In this document: piece by piece, positions 24,501-36,300 of the stretch
Numbering within the stretch: position 1 is the first letter of the stretch
Layout: every line of letters starts with the position of its first letter
Assembly: GCA_031769625.1 (NCBI GenBank)
Contig: JAUIMM010000484.1
Span: 2,666,001-2,730,000, forward strand
From: Taudactylus pleione
Lineage: Eukaryota; Chordata; Amphibia; Anura; Myobatrachidae
Reading direction: 5' to 3'
Length of the DNA stretch: 64,000 nucleotides
Position numbers and translations under genes: made by a program
Notes under the pieces: generated by a model
What the model was told of the DNA's origin: nothing
The model's input: only the letters and a program-made list of their open reading frames with translations
Databases searched by the model: none

Positions 24501-27500
24501 TTTTTTATTTGGTTTGGACTGGAGTGTACTTTGGGGGTTACAGCACCCTTTAACGGTCAAGCCAGCCGGCCCTTTACTTATGACACAGGTGCACGCTTGG
24601 CACTACTTTGTTGATGCACGTGCGGCTACTGCGCACACAATTCACAAACACAGAAAATATTTTTTTATTTGGTTTGGACTGGAGTGTACTTTGGGGGTTA
24701 CAGCACCCTTTAACGGTCAAGCCAGCCGGCCCTTTACTTATGACACAGGTGCACGCTTGGCACTACTTTGTTGATGCACGTGCGGCTACTGCGCACACAA
24801 TTCACAAACACAAAATATTTTTTTATTTGGTTTGGACTGGAGTGTACTTTGGGGGTTACAGCACCCTTTAACGGTCAAGCCAGCCGGCCCTTTACTTATG
24901 ACACAGGTGCACGCTTGGCACTACTTTGTTGATGCACGTGCGGCTACTGCGCACACAATTCACAAACACAGAAAATATTTTTTTATTTGGTTTGGACTGG
25001 AGTGTACTTTGGGGGTTACAGCACCCTTTAACGGTCAAGCCAGCCGGCCCTTTACTTATGACACAGGCGCACGCTTGGCACTACTTTGTTGATGCACGTG
25101 CGGCTACTGCGCACACAATTCACAAACACAGAAAATATTTTGTTACTTGGTTTGGAGTGTACTTTGGGGGTTACAGCACCCTTTAACGGTCAAGCCAGCC
25201 GGCCCTTTACTTATGACAGGCGCACGCTTGGCACTACTTTGTTGATGCACGTGCGGCTACTGCGCACACAATTCACAAACACAGAAAATATTTTGTTATT
25301 TGGTTTGGAGTGTACTTTGGGGGTTACAGCACCCTTTAACGGTCAAGCCAGCCGGCCCTTTACTTATGACACAGGTGCACGCTTGGCACTACTTTGTTGA
25401 TGCACGTGCGGCTACTGCGCACACAATTCACAAACACAAAATATTTTTTTATTTGGTTTGGACTGGAGTGTACTTTGGGGGTTACAGCACCCTTTAACGG
25501 TCAAGCCAGCCGGCCCTTTACTTATGACACAGGTGCACGCTTGGCACTACTTTGTTGATGCACGTGCGGCTACTGCGCACACAATTCACAAACACAGAAA
25601 ATATTTTTTTATTTGGTTTGGACTGGAGTGTACTTTGGGGGTTACAGCACCCTTTAACGGTCAAGCCAGCCGGCCCTTTACTTATGACACAGGCGCACGC
25701 TTGGCACTACTTTGTTGATGCACGTGCGGCTACTGCGCACACAATTCACAAACACAGAAAATATTTTGTTACTTGGTTTGGAGTGTACTTTGGGGGTTAC
25801 AGCACCCTTTAACGGTCAAGCCAGCCGGCCCTTTACTTATGACAGGCGCACGCTTGGCACTACTTTGTTGATGCACGTGCGGCTACTGCGCACACAATTC
25901 ACAAACACAGAAAATATTTTGTTATTTGGTTTGGAGTGTACTTTGGGGGTTACAGCACCCTTTAACGGTCAAGTTAGCCGGCCCTTTACTTATGACACAG
26001 GCACACGCTTGGCACTACTTTGTTGATGCACGTGCGGCTACTGCGCACACAATTCACAAACACAGAAAATATTTTTTTATTTGGTTTGGACTGGAGTGTA
26101 CTTTGGGGGTTACAGCACCCTTTAACGGTCAAGCCAGCCGGCCCTTTACTTATGACACAGGTGCACGCTTGGCACTACTTTGTTGATGCACGTGCGGCTA
26201 CTGCGCACACAATTCACAAACACAGAAAATATTTTTTTATTTGGTTTGGACTGGAGTGTACTTTGGGGGTTACAGCACCCTTTAACGGTCAAGCCAGCCG
26301 GCCCTTTACTTATGACACAGGTGCACGCTTGGCACTACTTTGTTGATGCACGTGCGGCTACTGCGCACACAATTCACAAACACAGAAAATATTTTGTTAC
26401 TTGGTTTGGAGTGTACTTTGGGGGTTACAGCACCCTTTAATGGTCAAGCCAACCGGCCCTTTACTTATGACACAGGGGCACGCTTGGCACTACTTTGTTG
26501 ATTCACGTGCGGCTACTGCGCACACAATTCACAAACACAGAAAATATTTTGTTATTTGGTTTGGAGTGTACTTTGGGGGTTACAGCACCATTTAACGGTC
26601 AAGCCAGCTGCCCTTTACTTATGACACAGTCGCACGCTTGGCACTACTTTGTTGATGCACGTGCGGCTACTGCGCACACAATTCACAAACACAGAAAATA
26701 TTTTTTTATTTGGTTTGGACTGGAGTGTACTTTGGGGGTTACAGCACCCTTTAACGGTCAAGCCAGCCGGCCCTTTACTTATGACACAGGTGCACGCTTG
26801 GCACTACTTTGTTGATGCACGTGCGGCTACTGCGCACACAATTCACAAACACAGAAAATATTTTTTTATTTGGTTTGGACTGGAGTGTACTTTGGGGGTT
26901 ACAGCACCCTTTAACGGTCAAGCCAGCCGGCCCTTTACTTATGACACAGGTGCACGCTTGGCACTACTTTGTTGATGCACGTGCGGCTACTGCGCACACA
27001 ATTCACAAACACAAAATATTTTTTTATTTGGTTTGGACTGGAGTGTACTTTGGGGGTTACAGCACCCTTTAACGGTCAAGCCAGCCGGCCCTTTACTTAT
27101 GACACAGGTGCACGCTTGGCACTACTTTGTTGATGCACGTGCGGCTACTGCGCACACAATTCACAAACACAGAAAATATTTTTTTATTTGGTTTGGACTG
27201 GAGTGTACTTTGGGGGTTACAGCACCCTTTAACGGTCAAGCCAGCCGGCCCTTTACTTATGACACAGGCGCACGCTTGGCACTACTTTGTTGATGCACGT
27301 GCGGCTACTGCGCACACAATTCACAAACACAGAAAATATTTTGTTACTTGGTTTGGAGTGTACTTTGGGGGTTACAGCACCCTTTAACGGTCAAGCCAGC
27401 CGGCCCTTTACTTATGACAGGCGCACGCTTGGCACTACTTTGTTGATGCACGTGCGGCTACTGCGCACACAATTCACAAACACAGAAAATATTTTGTTAT

Positions 27501-29850
27501 TTGGTTTGGAGTGTACTTTGGGGGTTACAGCACCCTTTAACGGTCAAGCCAGCCGGCCCTTTACTTATGACACAGGTGCACGCTTGGCACTACTTTGTTG
27601 ATGCACGTGCGGCTACTGCGCACACAATTCACAAACACAAAATATTTTTTTATTTGGTTTGGACTGGAGTGTACTTTGGGGGTTACAGCACCCTTTAACG
27701 GTCAAGCCAGCCGGCCCTTTACTTATGACACAGGTGCACGCTTGGCACTACTTTGTTGATGCACGTGCGGCTACTGCGCACACAATTCACAAACACAGAA
27801 AATATTTTTTTATTTGGTTTGGACTGGAGTGTACTTTGGGGGTTACAGCACCCTTTAACGGTCAAGCCAGCCGGCCCTTTACTTATGACACAGGCGCACG
27901 CTTGGCACTACTTTGTTGATGCACGTGCGGCTACTGCGCACACAATTCACAAACACAGAAAATATTTTGTTACTTGGTTTGGAGTGTACTTTGGGGGTTA
28001 CAGCACCCTTTAACGGTCAAGCCAGCCGGCCCTTTACTTATGACAGGCGCACGCTTGGCACTACTTTGTTGATGCACGTGCGGCTACTGCGCACACAATT
28101 CACAAACACAGAAAATATTTTGTTATTTGGTTTGGAGTGTACTTTGGGGGTTACAGCACCCTTTAACGGTCAAGTTAGCCGGCCCTTTACTTATGACACA
28201 GGCACACGCTTGGCACTACTTTGTTGATGCACGTGCGGCTACTGCGCACACAATTCACAAACACAGAAAATATTTTTTTATTTGGTTTGGACTGGAGTGT
28301 ACTTTGGGGGTTACAGCACCCTTTAACGGTCAAGCCAGCCGGCCCTTTACTTATGACACAGGTGCACGCTTGGCACTACTTTGTTGATGCACGTGCGGCT
28401 ACTGCGCACACAATTCACAAACACAGAAAATATTTTTTTATTTGGTTTGGACTGGAGTGTACTTTGGGGGTTACAGCACCCTTTAACGGTCAAGCCAGCC
28501 GGCCCTTTACTTATGACACAGGTGCACGCTTGGCACTACTTTGTTGATGCACGTGCGGCTACTGCGCACACAATTCACAAACACAAAATATTTTTTTATT
28601 TGGTTTGGACTGGAGTGTACTTTGGGGGTTACAGCACCCTTTAACGGTCAAGCCAGCCGGCCCTTTACTTATGACACAGGTGCACGCTTGGCACTACTTT
28701 GTTGATGCACGTGCGGCTACTGCGCACACAATTCACAAACACAGAAAATATTTTTTTATTTGGTTTGGACTGGAGTGTACTTTGGGGGTTACAGCACCCT
28801 TTAACGGTCAAGCCAGCCGGCCCTTTACTTATGACACAGGCGCACGCTTGGCACTACTTTGTTGATGCACGTGCGGCTACTGCGCACACAATTCACAAAC
28901 ACAGAAAATATTTTGTTACTTGGTTTGGAGTGTACTTTGGGGGTTACAGCACCCTTTAACGGTCAAGCCAGCCGGCCCTTTACTTATGACAGGCGCACGC
29001 TTGGCACTACTTTGTTGATGCACGTGCGGCTACTGCGCACACAATTCACAAACACAGAAAATATTTTGTTATTTGGTTTGGAGTGTACTTTGGGGGTTAC
29101 AGCACCCTTTAACGGTCAAGCCAGCCGGCCCTTTACTTATGACACAGGTGCACGCTTGGCACTACTTTGTTGATGCACGTGCGGCTACTGCGCACACAAT
29201 TCACAAACACAAAATATTTTTTTATTTGGTTTGGACTGGAGTGTACTTTGGGGGTTACAGCACCCTTTAACGGTCAAGCCAGCCGGCCCTTTACTTATGA
29301 CACAGGTGCACGCTTGGCACTACTTTGTTGATGCACGTGCGGCTACTGCGCACACAATTCACAAACACAGAAAATATTTTTTTATTTGGTTTGGACTGGA
29401 GTGTACTTTGGGGGTTACAGCACCCTTTAACGGTCAAGCCAGCCGGCCCTTTACTTATGACACAGGCGCACGCTTGGCACTACTTTGTTGATGCACGTGC
29501 GGCTACTGCGCACACAATTCACAAACACAGAAAATATTTTGTTACTTGGTTTGGAGTGTACTTTGGGGGTTACAGCACCCTTTAACGGTCAAGCCAGCCG
29601 GCCCTTTACTTATGACAGGCGCACGCTTGGCACTACTTTGTTGATGCACGTGCGGCTACTGCGCACACAATTCACAAACACAGAAAATATTTTGTTATTT
29701 GGTTTGGAGTGTACTTTGGGGGTTACAGCACCCTTTAACGGTCAAGTTAGCCGGCCCTTTACTTATGACACAGGCACACGCTTGGCACTACTTTGTTGAT
29801 GCACGTGCGGCTACTGCGCACACAATTCACAAACACAGAAAAAATATTAT
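18560..29850. repeat. ~157-bp satellite array, ~70 monomers, higher-order repeats
   Basis: Direct head-to-tail repeats; monomer hallmarks are GATGCACGTGCGGCTACTGC, GGGGGTTACAGCACCCTTTA and TTACTTATGACACAGG. Monomer lengths vary from 152 to 160 bp through small indels (GGACTGGAGTG or GGAGTG; CACAGAAAATA or CACAAAATA; GACACAGG or GACAGG). Rare variants recur at fixed distances: CAAGTTAGCC near 21.56, 23.14, 25.97, 28.17 and 29.74 kb; CACAGTCGCACG near 20.0, 24.4 and 26.6 kb. These give higher-order periods of ~626 (4 monomers), ~946 (6), ~1,572 (10), ~2,201 (14) and ~4,406 bp (28). The first two copies (18.5-18.75 kb) are highly diverged and overlap transposase sequence. The many 86-108-codon frames are repeat artefacts. 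Confidence 0.95.
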
Positions 29851-30415
29851 TTTTTTTAGCACTTAGGGGGAGCACCCCTGATGGACAGAGCACCCCCTCG
29901 ACAACACTACAGCACCCCTTTAGGACTGGGACACTGCACAGGACTTTGGAGTGGACACAGCCCCTATGGACAACTGACTGCACAACACAGTCCAGCCAGC
30001 CCCTATGGACTTTGAAGTAGTGGACACAGCCCCTATTAACAACAGCAGCACAGCACAACACAGCCAGCCCCTATGGACTTTGAAGTAGTGGACACAGCCC
30101 CTATGGACAACAGCAGCACAGCACAGCACAGCACAGCACAACACTACTCTGCACTACACTACACTACACAGCCCAGCCAGCCCTAACTCCCACCCTCCCT
30201 CTTCACTGTCCACAGCCGAGTGAGCAAATGGCGCCGACGCGGGTACCTTTTATAGGATCCAAAACCTGCGAGACTCGGAAGGCGGGATGATGACGTTTTG
30301 CCTTGATTTCAGAATCCGAGTCAGGCGGGAAAAGTCGAGCCTGACTCGGATCTGCCTCGGATCGGGGGGGCTCGGGGGGGTTCGGATTTCAGAAATCCGA
30401 ACCCGCTCACCCCTA
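29851..30415. other. Right end region of the hAT element
   Basis: Contains short tandem duplications of GCCCCTATGGACTTTGAAGT, an (AGCAC)n tract near 30107-30145 and a GC-rich terminal 180 bp with palindromic GACTCGGATT / CGGATTTCAGAAATCCGA motifs. By analogy with intact hAT elements this would be the promoter and 5' region of the minus-strand transposase gene, now separated from it by the array. Confidence 0.6.
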
Positions 30416-30423
30416 TTCAAAAT

Positions 30424-30689
30424 GCGCATGTTTGTCTTCTTTATGATTATTATATAGACTGTACAGGTTAAAAGAAATAGAATATTCCATAATGCTTAAA
30501 AATTTTGATACTAGTTTGAATTTTCCAGCAATCAAAGTAATAGATTAAAGAAATTAGATTAAATTAGCCCCAGTTATAATTTATGACTAATTTATGACTG
30601 ATGTATGTGAACGCCAGTGATTTTCAACCTATTTCAACTTGTGGCACACAGAACAAGATTCTAAATTTGCAAAAGCACACCATTAGTCC
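30424..30689. other. No gene recognised
   Basis: AT-rich flank. The segment near 30620-30660 (CCAGTGATTTTCAACC...GTGGCACAC) resembles, in reverse orientation, the stretch near 46725-46752 (GTGGCACAC...GTGGTTGAAAA) and is probably one end of a dispersed repeat. Confidence 0.4.
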
Positions 30690-30925
30690 TCCACGTGAGA
30701 AACAAAACACACACATTGGTCCCACAAAGAAAAAAAAACACACGCATTGTCCCCATTGGGAAAAACACCCACCCACATTGGCCCCCACGAAAAAAAACAC
30801 TCACACATTTGCCCCCATGGGAAAAAACACTCACACATTAGCCCCCACAAAAAAAAACACTCACACATTCGCTCCCACGGGAAAAAAACACTGACACAAT
30901 CGCTGCCACAGAAAAAAAACAAAAA
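30690..30925. repeat. ~30-bp minisatellite
   Basis: About seven copies of a unit with GCCCCCAC, an A-run and CACTCACACATT. Overlapping frames on both strands are products of the repeat. Confidence 0.85.
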
Positions 30926-30999
30926 CATTAAAACGTTAACTTTTCAGAAAGTGGATTCTAATAATTACATACACTTTTAGAGTAACCACCATAAAAAAA

Positions 31000-31905
31000 T
31001 GGTTACAAAATATCCCAGCAGGTCAACTATGTAGGATATATAGAAACTGCACCAAAAGAACTGATTTTGATACACAAGCTAAACACTTTTGCAATCCTTT
31101 AAAGAAAAAGAGTACACTGAGTCATTTTTGCAGGATTCGTATAATAAAATAATTAAATTAGACCGAGAGACCCTATTTTCTGACAGTAGAAAAGAAATGC
31201 CCTTAAAAAACCAAAGGGTCTTAAAAAAACTCACTAAAATTTGTAACGAGCTTTAATACAGCCTCCTCTAAAATGAAAAAGATAATTGAGACTAATCAAA
31301 AAATCCTCTTTACTGATCCACTATTAAAAACAGATTTAGGAACAGGTATCAAGACAATATTTAGAAAAGCTAAAAATATGGGAAACGTACTAGCTCCTAG
31401 TGTTCTTGCAGACGGTGCTACAGGAGAAATACATGAAAGACAAAGTTGGCTTGCTGGACCTCCAAAAGGTTCATACAAATGCGGATCAAACAGATGTATA
31501 ACCTGTAATTTCATTAAAAATAAAATAACTAAATTTCAATCTACCGTTACTAAAGAAGAATTTTCAATACAATCATTCATAAATTGTAATACTATCTATT
31601 TGATACAATGCATATGTGGCCTCCAATATATTGGAAGGACAACGTGAAAAGTTAAAGAAAAATTTCTTGTGCACCGTAGAAACGTCTGCAAGAAGAATCT
31701 AGAGCATACTGTATCCAGACATATTACTGAAGAACATCAGGGGAATTCGAATTGCGTCTCTATTATAGGGATTGAACACATCAAAAAAACTGAAAGAGAT
31801 GGAGATAGATTCACCCGATTATGTCTCAGAAACACCTTCTGGATACACAACATTTGTACCTTGAAGCCAGAGGGTCTCAATGAGAAAGTGGATGTAGATT
31901 TATAA
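31000..31905 (+). pseudogene. Penelope-like element: RT C-terminus and GIY-YIG endonuclease remnant
   Basis: Upstream of 31260 a frame with stops reads NIPAGQLCRIYRNC, matching the conserved PLE thumb motif (P-x-GQ-x-x-R-x-x-R-x-C). The open frame at 31273-31647 includes the linker KCGSNRCITC (two CxxC-like pairs) and IYLIQCICGLQYIGRTT, the start of a GIY-YIG nuclease. After one stop the domain resumes (31669-31905) with HRRNVCKKN...VSRHITEEH...RLCLRNTFWI and LKPEGLN, the typical PLE end. GIY-YIG cuts target DNA for RT priming. It is dead from stops and lacks the RT core. Confidence 0.8.
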
Positions 31906-32801
31906 TTAATCCCCCCCATAGATCATTCTCTGTGGGATGTTGCGGACTTGCCCTGGCGGTTCTCCTACGCCCAAGGACCTTTGAGGCAGCCAAACTTACC
32001 GGGCTAGTCTTTATATCCACAAATTATGGTTTATCATTTTTGACCACCTACTGCTAGTAATCCACTATTTTTACCTATCACACTAATCATTGTTCCAATG
32101 GATTTCTGACCCCCTCGGTCCTAGCTTATATCAGATCCCAAGTTTTTGCCATTTCCTCCCCCCCCCCCCTTTTTTTTTCCCCTCCACCCCCTTGTTTTTG
32201 GTTGAGATTGGTCTATCCATTCATACCTGACCTCATTGGGGAAACATTACTTAAAGATGATGGCATATAAGTCATCTTATATATAATGTTGTTATACGAT
32301 ATCTAAACACAGGTTAAGTTACACTATTTGTGAAATATGGTTTTACATTAATTAGTAAATGTTTTAGTGTTTATGTTTTATTATTTATTTAATTTTTATG
32401 CTTTATATATATTTTTTATATTGCATACTTCTTTTTTTTTATATATATATTGGTAGCCCATCACCTTAAAATACTGATTAGAAGCAGGGTATGAGTACAA
32501 ATAATTTGAGAAATATAAATAGAAATATATATTTAGTTACATATGTGCTCGTGTACTACACACTGTCGATTATTTTTATGGATTTTTTATATCTTGCGCT
32601 CCCAATGTTTGTTTAAGCAGCTATTTAATTAGTCAGTAAAACTGACTAAAAATGTGAATTGGCAAATTGATAGAAGCGATTGTATTTCACTAAAGCATGT
32701 AGTTTAAATGAAAAACAATAGGGTGTTTTACTATATGGGTGAGTAAATTTAGCAGGATGTGGGAATGTGCAGTAAAAATCAATAATTTTGAGTACAATAT
32801 A
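31906..32801. other. No gene; likely PLE 3' flank and AT-rich DNA
   Basis: Directly follows the PLE frame; contains C-run and T-run tracts (32158-32178) and AT-rich sequence. Nothing else recognised. TACAGTA-type 7-mers are absent here, in contrast to the element starting at 32804. Confidence 0.4.
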
Positions 32802-32803
32802 TA

Positions 32804-32820
32804 CAGATCTGCCCAGCTAT
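32804..32820 (+). repeat. Left terminal inverted repeat
   Basis: CAGATCTGCCCAGCTAT directly after TA (32802-32803). It pairs with the right end at 15 of 17 positions. A third copy of the inner part (AGCTGGGCACATC) occurs at about 43221. Confidence 0.75.
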
Positions 32821-32831
32821 TTTGTTGCTCA

Positions 32832-32903
32832 TGGCGTGGCGTGAGTCGCGCCATGGACTTGTGGCGTGGCGTGCAGGCCTCTGAGTCGCGCCATGGACTT
32901 GTG
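32832..32903. repeat. Subterminal direct repeats, GC-rich
   Basis: Two copies of GAGTCGCGCCATGGACTTGTGG-like sequence, with GGCGTGGCGTG between. The right subterminal region (44960-45000) has related ATGGCGTGG...GCGCGCCATG sequence. They are possible transposase-binding sites by position. Confidence 0.6.
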
Positions 32904-32941
32904 GAATACCGTGGTATTCTTCAACGAAGGATATGCTATGG

Positions 32942-33042
32942 CAAGTAATACAGTGCTTAACCACTGGGTGGCGAGTGCTCCACTTTTGTAATTGCATGTA
33001 ATATAGTGCTTAACCGCTGGGTGGCGAGTGCTCCACTGTACT
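32942..33042. repeat. Subterminal direct repeat pair (~54 bp)
   Basis: CAGTGCTTAACCACTGGGTG...GCGAGTGCTCCACT occurs twice, ~54 bp apart, with only a few differences. Confidence 0.8.
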
Positions 33043-33400
33043 GAATGTCTATCATATTCACAGCATTTGCATGAACGCACAAACCATACTGTATTTTTAA
33101 TGTCGCATAATATACATATACAGTATATAGTACTGTACTGTACTGTACGTGACATCTTATAACAGGATGCAAATCACTGCACATACTGTATTGTACATAC
33201 GGTACGGTGCAGTAACTGAATAGTAGAGAAGTTGCCGGAATTGTTGTTATGGTATAACCGATACTGTAGAATAATGAGATGCACGCACAGCTTTCACTGA
33301 TATGGGATGCATTACAGTATGACAATTTTTTTTTTTTTTAATTAAAAAACAGCAGCAGGAGGAGTGCACAAGGATGAGGCCACTCTCTGTGGTTCACTGT

Positions 33401-33502
33401 AGCTGTCGTGTGGGCTAGTGGTTAGATGATCACTTTGGTAGAATTATGGTCCAGGGTTCGATCCCTGGAAAAGAATATACCGTACTGTATATTTTTTTTT
33501 TT
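33401..33502 (+). ncRNA. tRNA-like Pol III unit (a)
   Basis: An A-box-like TGGGCTAGTGGTTAGA (33411) and a B box GGGTTCGATCCC (33454) within a strong T-arm-like stem (CCAGGG/CCCTGG), followed ~27 nt later by a T run (33492-33502) suitable as a Pol III terminator. No complete cloverleaf was made out, so it is tRNA-derived rather than a functional tRNA. Confidence 0.55.
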
Positions 33503-34877
33503 CACTGTCTGCTCTGGACACCATAGTGAAACTTGTTTAAAAGGCTATAGTGTTGTTGTTTAAAAGGCTGCTTAAAAGTAAGACATTACAAACAGATTGT
33601 GTGTTTCAATAGTGCAAAACTTTCGTCAATGTCTGCACTTTCGTCAATCGGATTTCATGCGCATGCCCAGTGGAGGGTTTACAATGGAATCTGTAGTGCC
33701 CAGAGAGGGCTCTGTACTGTACTGTATTTCACTGAATAGTGATTTCATACTGTGGCTATGGTGGCTGACAGGGCTCTGCATCTGCAAACTGACGGTGCCG
33801 TACAATTTAGCACCACAGAATAGTGATTTCATAACTGCAGAAACTGTTAGTGAATCTACTGTCTAGAATGTGAGACAGGGCTCTGCATCACATACTGTGC
33901 GCCCAAAAACTGCAAAACGCAAACATGCGACAACGCATATGCAGTCTCAGCCTTGTGCACTATGGCTACGTCCCTTGGACTGTGTCTGAGAGTGGTTTCC
34001 GTCTTTGAGAGAGCGCTCTGTGTTCAAAGCTGACTGCGTTTGCTGCGCAAAATAGCGTTGCATCGCAAACTGATGACATTGGTGTTGCTGCTCCAACCTT
34101 GCACACTAAGTACGGTAGTAGTGGGATCTGTATGAGAGAGAGCTCTCTGTATTACATGGTTGGCGCTATGGTGGCTGTCAGCCATCTGCAATGGATTAGA
34201 AATGGAGGGGGGTACAATGGGATCTGTGGCGCCAAGCCATCCGCCATGTAGTGCTATGCTATCACTGAGCATGCGCAGTTGGCTGTATTACTGCAGTCGG
34301 TCCAGTATTTGTACTCTACTGTAATGCTGTTGCATTTCCATCTCTGGAAGGGTTGCGATGGGATTTCTGACGCATGCCCAGTGGGCCGAGAGTCATACAC
34401 AGTGCATCAGGTCCCTTCCCCCAAAGCAAGCCAAGAGCCTCACATTACCGTAATAAAGGAAGCTTTGTTAATCCATTTACTGTAAGCAAATATGAACTAA
34501 AGGAACCTGAAAACTTGAAACATCTGCATTACAAACATCAACATCAAGCGCAGTAGCAGAAAGTGGTAGCTGCAGCACAATCTGTGACGATGCCAATGTG
34601 TGCCTTGGAACAGGGGTCAATGTAGGTGTAAGGAAAAGAGGAAAAGTATGAAGTACAGTACATAAGGTACAGTAAGGGAAAGTTATTGTAGACAAAGAGC
34701 TTATAAAATAAATTTGGAGAATACTGTATAATGTAGGGACAGAAAGCACAACCACAATACTGTACATACAGTACAGTATGGACACAGTGTACAGTACTTA
34801 GCAGTCCGGATCACAAACTGAAAAGAGGAAGTTAAACCCCGCCTCCACATTACAAATTATATACAGTACAGTATAAG
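33503..34877. other. Left non-coding arm of the giant element
   Basis: No plausible frame. It contains degenerate dispersed phrases such as GCATGCCCAGTGG, ACAATGGGATCTGTGG and AAAATAGCG, also found on the right arm in either orientation (43100-44300), and many TACAGTA/TACTGTA motifs. Confidence 0.55.
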
Positions 34878-36300
34878 CTACATAGCAGTTGCTTGACCGT
34901 TTCTTTCGATGACAACTGGTAAGACTCTATGGAGATGATTAATATAATTGTTACACTGGGCACGTGTCAATACTGTTCTCCAAAACTTCATTATCCCATC
35001 CAAAAGTTCCTGTTTAGTTGTTGGTTTCACATCAGACCTGATGAACCTCTTCAACTGGGCCCAGACCATTTCAATGGGATTCATGTCCGGTGACCTACAG
35101 GTAAGTAAAAAAAAAAAAATTCAGTCACAGTACTGTACTTTAGTAAAAAGTGTACTAGAATAATTTCTGCTTGGTACTGTACATACTTTTTGGTACAATA
35201 AACAGTTAATACAGTACTATAGGACAATACTCACTCTGGTGGTGTGCGTTCCCAATTTATCCCTCTCTCTTCCATGAATTTTGCTGAAGCCGAATGTTTG
35301 GGATCATTATCCTGGAATAATCGATGTCCTGATGGGAAGCATTTTCTTACAAATGGCACCATACAGCAATCTATTTTTTCTTGGAAGAAGGTCTTATCCA
35401 TGATGCCTAAAGAGATGAGAAATTGTCAGTAACAAGCATACACTGTACAGGACTGTAAATAATTTTTAGAACAAGCATTACTGTACACCTTCAAAAATAT
35501 AGATCGGTCCTGCACCCCAACGAGATATACCTCCCCATACATGGACTTTTAACGGATGCTTCGGACGTGGTTTAAGTGAGAGATGTGCATGGTGTCGGAA
35601 GGACAGTCTTGAGAACCTCTCGAGAGAAACCAAAGTTTCATCTGTGAAAATGATGTCATTAAAATTCTCTCCACTATCTATCAACCGTCGTGCTTGTTCA
35701 ACTCTCTTTACTTTATTAACATCCCTTATCATGGGATTTATCCTGTGAAATAAAAACAAGTTTTAGTTTACTGTCATGTAAAATCAGTGCATTATTAATA
35801 TACAGTATATATATTTTACAGTATGTACAGTACCTTGTAGGGCCAAAAGTCCATCCCAGTTCCTTACGCATCCGTTTGATGCTGGAACAGGAGATGTCCA
35901 GGTCACATTTTGCTTTTAGAATACGTTTGATTTGTAAAGCTGTACGCTCATCATCCTCACAAGTCAATTTGTGCACAATCTTTTTGACGCTCCTACGGTA
36001 GAACACATACAGAGCATATAGCAATTATTGGACAGTGTTGAAATTGGAACACAATACAGTACCAATCTAGCAACATACAGTATACTGTAATAAAAAAAGG
36101 TTGATGTAAAGTACCTACCATGTGCATTTAGAAGGAAATCTATATCTGGTCCGCGTTCTCTCAAATGCATAATAACGCACAGTCTGTAAACTAACAAGAA
36201 CACCACACTCTTTCAGCCAGGCATGGATCTGTCGTGTTGTTTTGTGTTCTTTTTTCATGCTTGCAATTATCTTGCTGATGGCTTTGCTGATTTTTGCCAT
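34878..36300 (-). CDS. Tc1-like DDE transposase, five coding exons
   Basis: Predicted exons on the minus strand: 36300-36119, 35992-35834, 35742-35489, 35406-35235 and 35094-34878. They sum to 984 nt, an uninterrupted 327-residue frame; every intron (82-140 bp) is GT-AG. Residues 1-50 and 62-105 look like the paired helix-turn-helix DNA-binding region (LQIKRILKAK; SCSSIKRMRKELGW). The catalytic core has IFTDE (D148), VHVWGGISRWG, FQDNDPKHS (D231) and SPDMNPIE (E264); the third motif is created only by splicing. The D-E spacing is 32 residues rather than the usual 34 of Tc1. A 5' UTR exon probably joins at the AG before 36315. The enzyme would cut and paste the element at TA sites. All coding exons lack the TACAGTA motif. 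Confidence 0.85.

Larger units (their letters stand above)
17447..30415 (-). mobile_element. ~13-kb hAT-type DNA transposon filled with satellite
   Basis: The element is flanked by an exact 8-bp duplication TTCAAAAT (17439-17446 and 30416-30423), the hallmark target size of hAT transposons. The left end is TAGGGGTGTGCACC; the right end read inward is TAGGGGTGAGCGGG, giving short imperfect terminal repeats. Near the left end the minus strand encodes the C-terminal hAT dimerisation region (18082-18548). The right end, where the transposase 5' region would be, is GC-rich with GGATTTCAGAAATCC-type palindromes. Between them lies an ~11-kb tandem array. It is non-autonomous: the N-terminal and catalytic parts of the transposase are missing. 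Confidence 0.88.

Noticed and set aside
18752..29800. Dozens of overlapping 86-108-codon open frames with near-identical products
   Set aside because: They are readings of the 157-bp satellite in several frames, start at non-ATG codons in part, and have no domain.
18780..29840. CRISPR-like array
   Set aside because: Monomers are contiguous 157-bp satellite units without spacers, in a vertebrate context.
33401..33502. Functional tRNA gene
   Set aside because: A and B boxes are good but acceptor and anticodon stems do not form a convincing cloverleaf.
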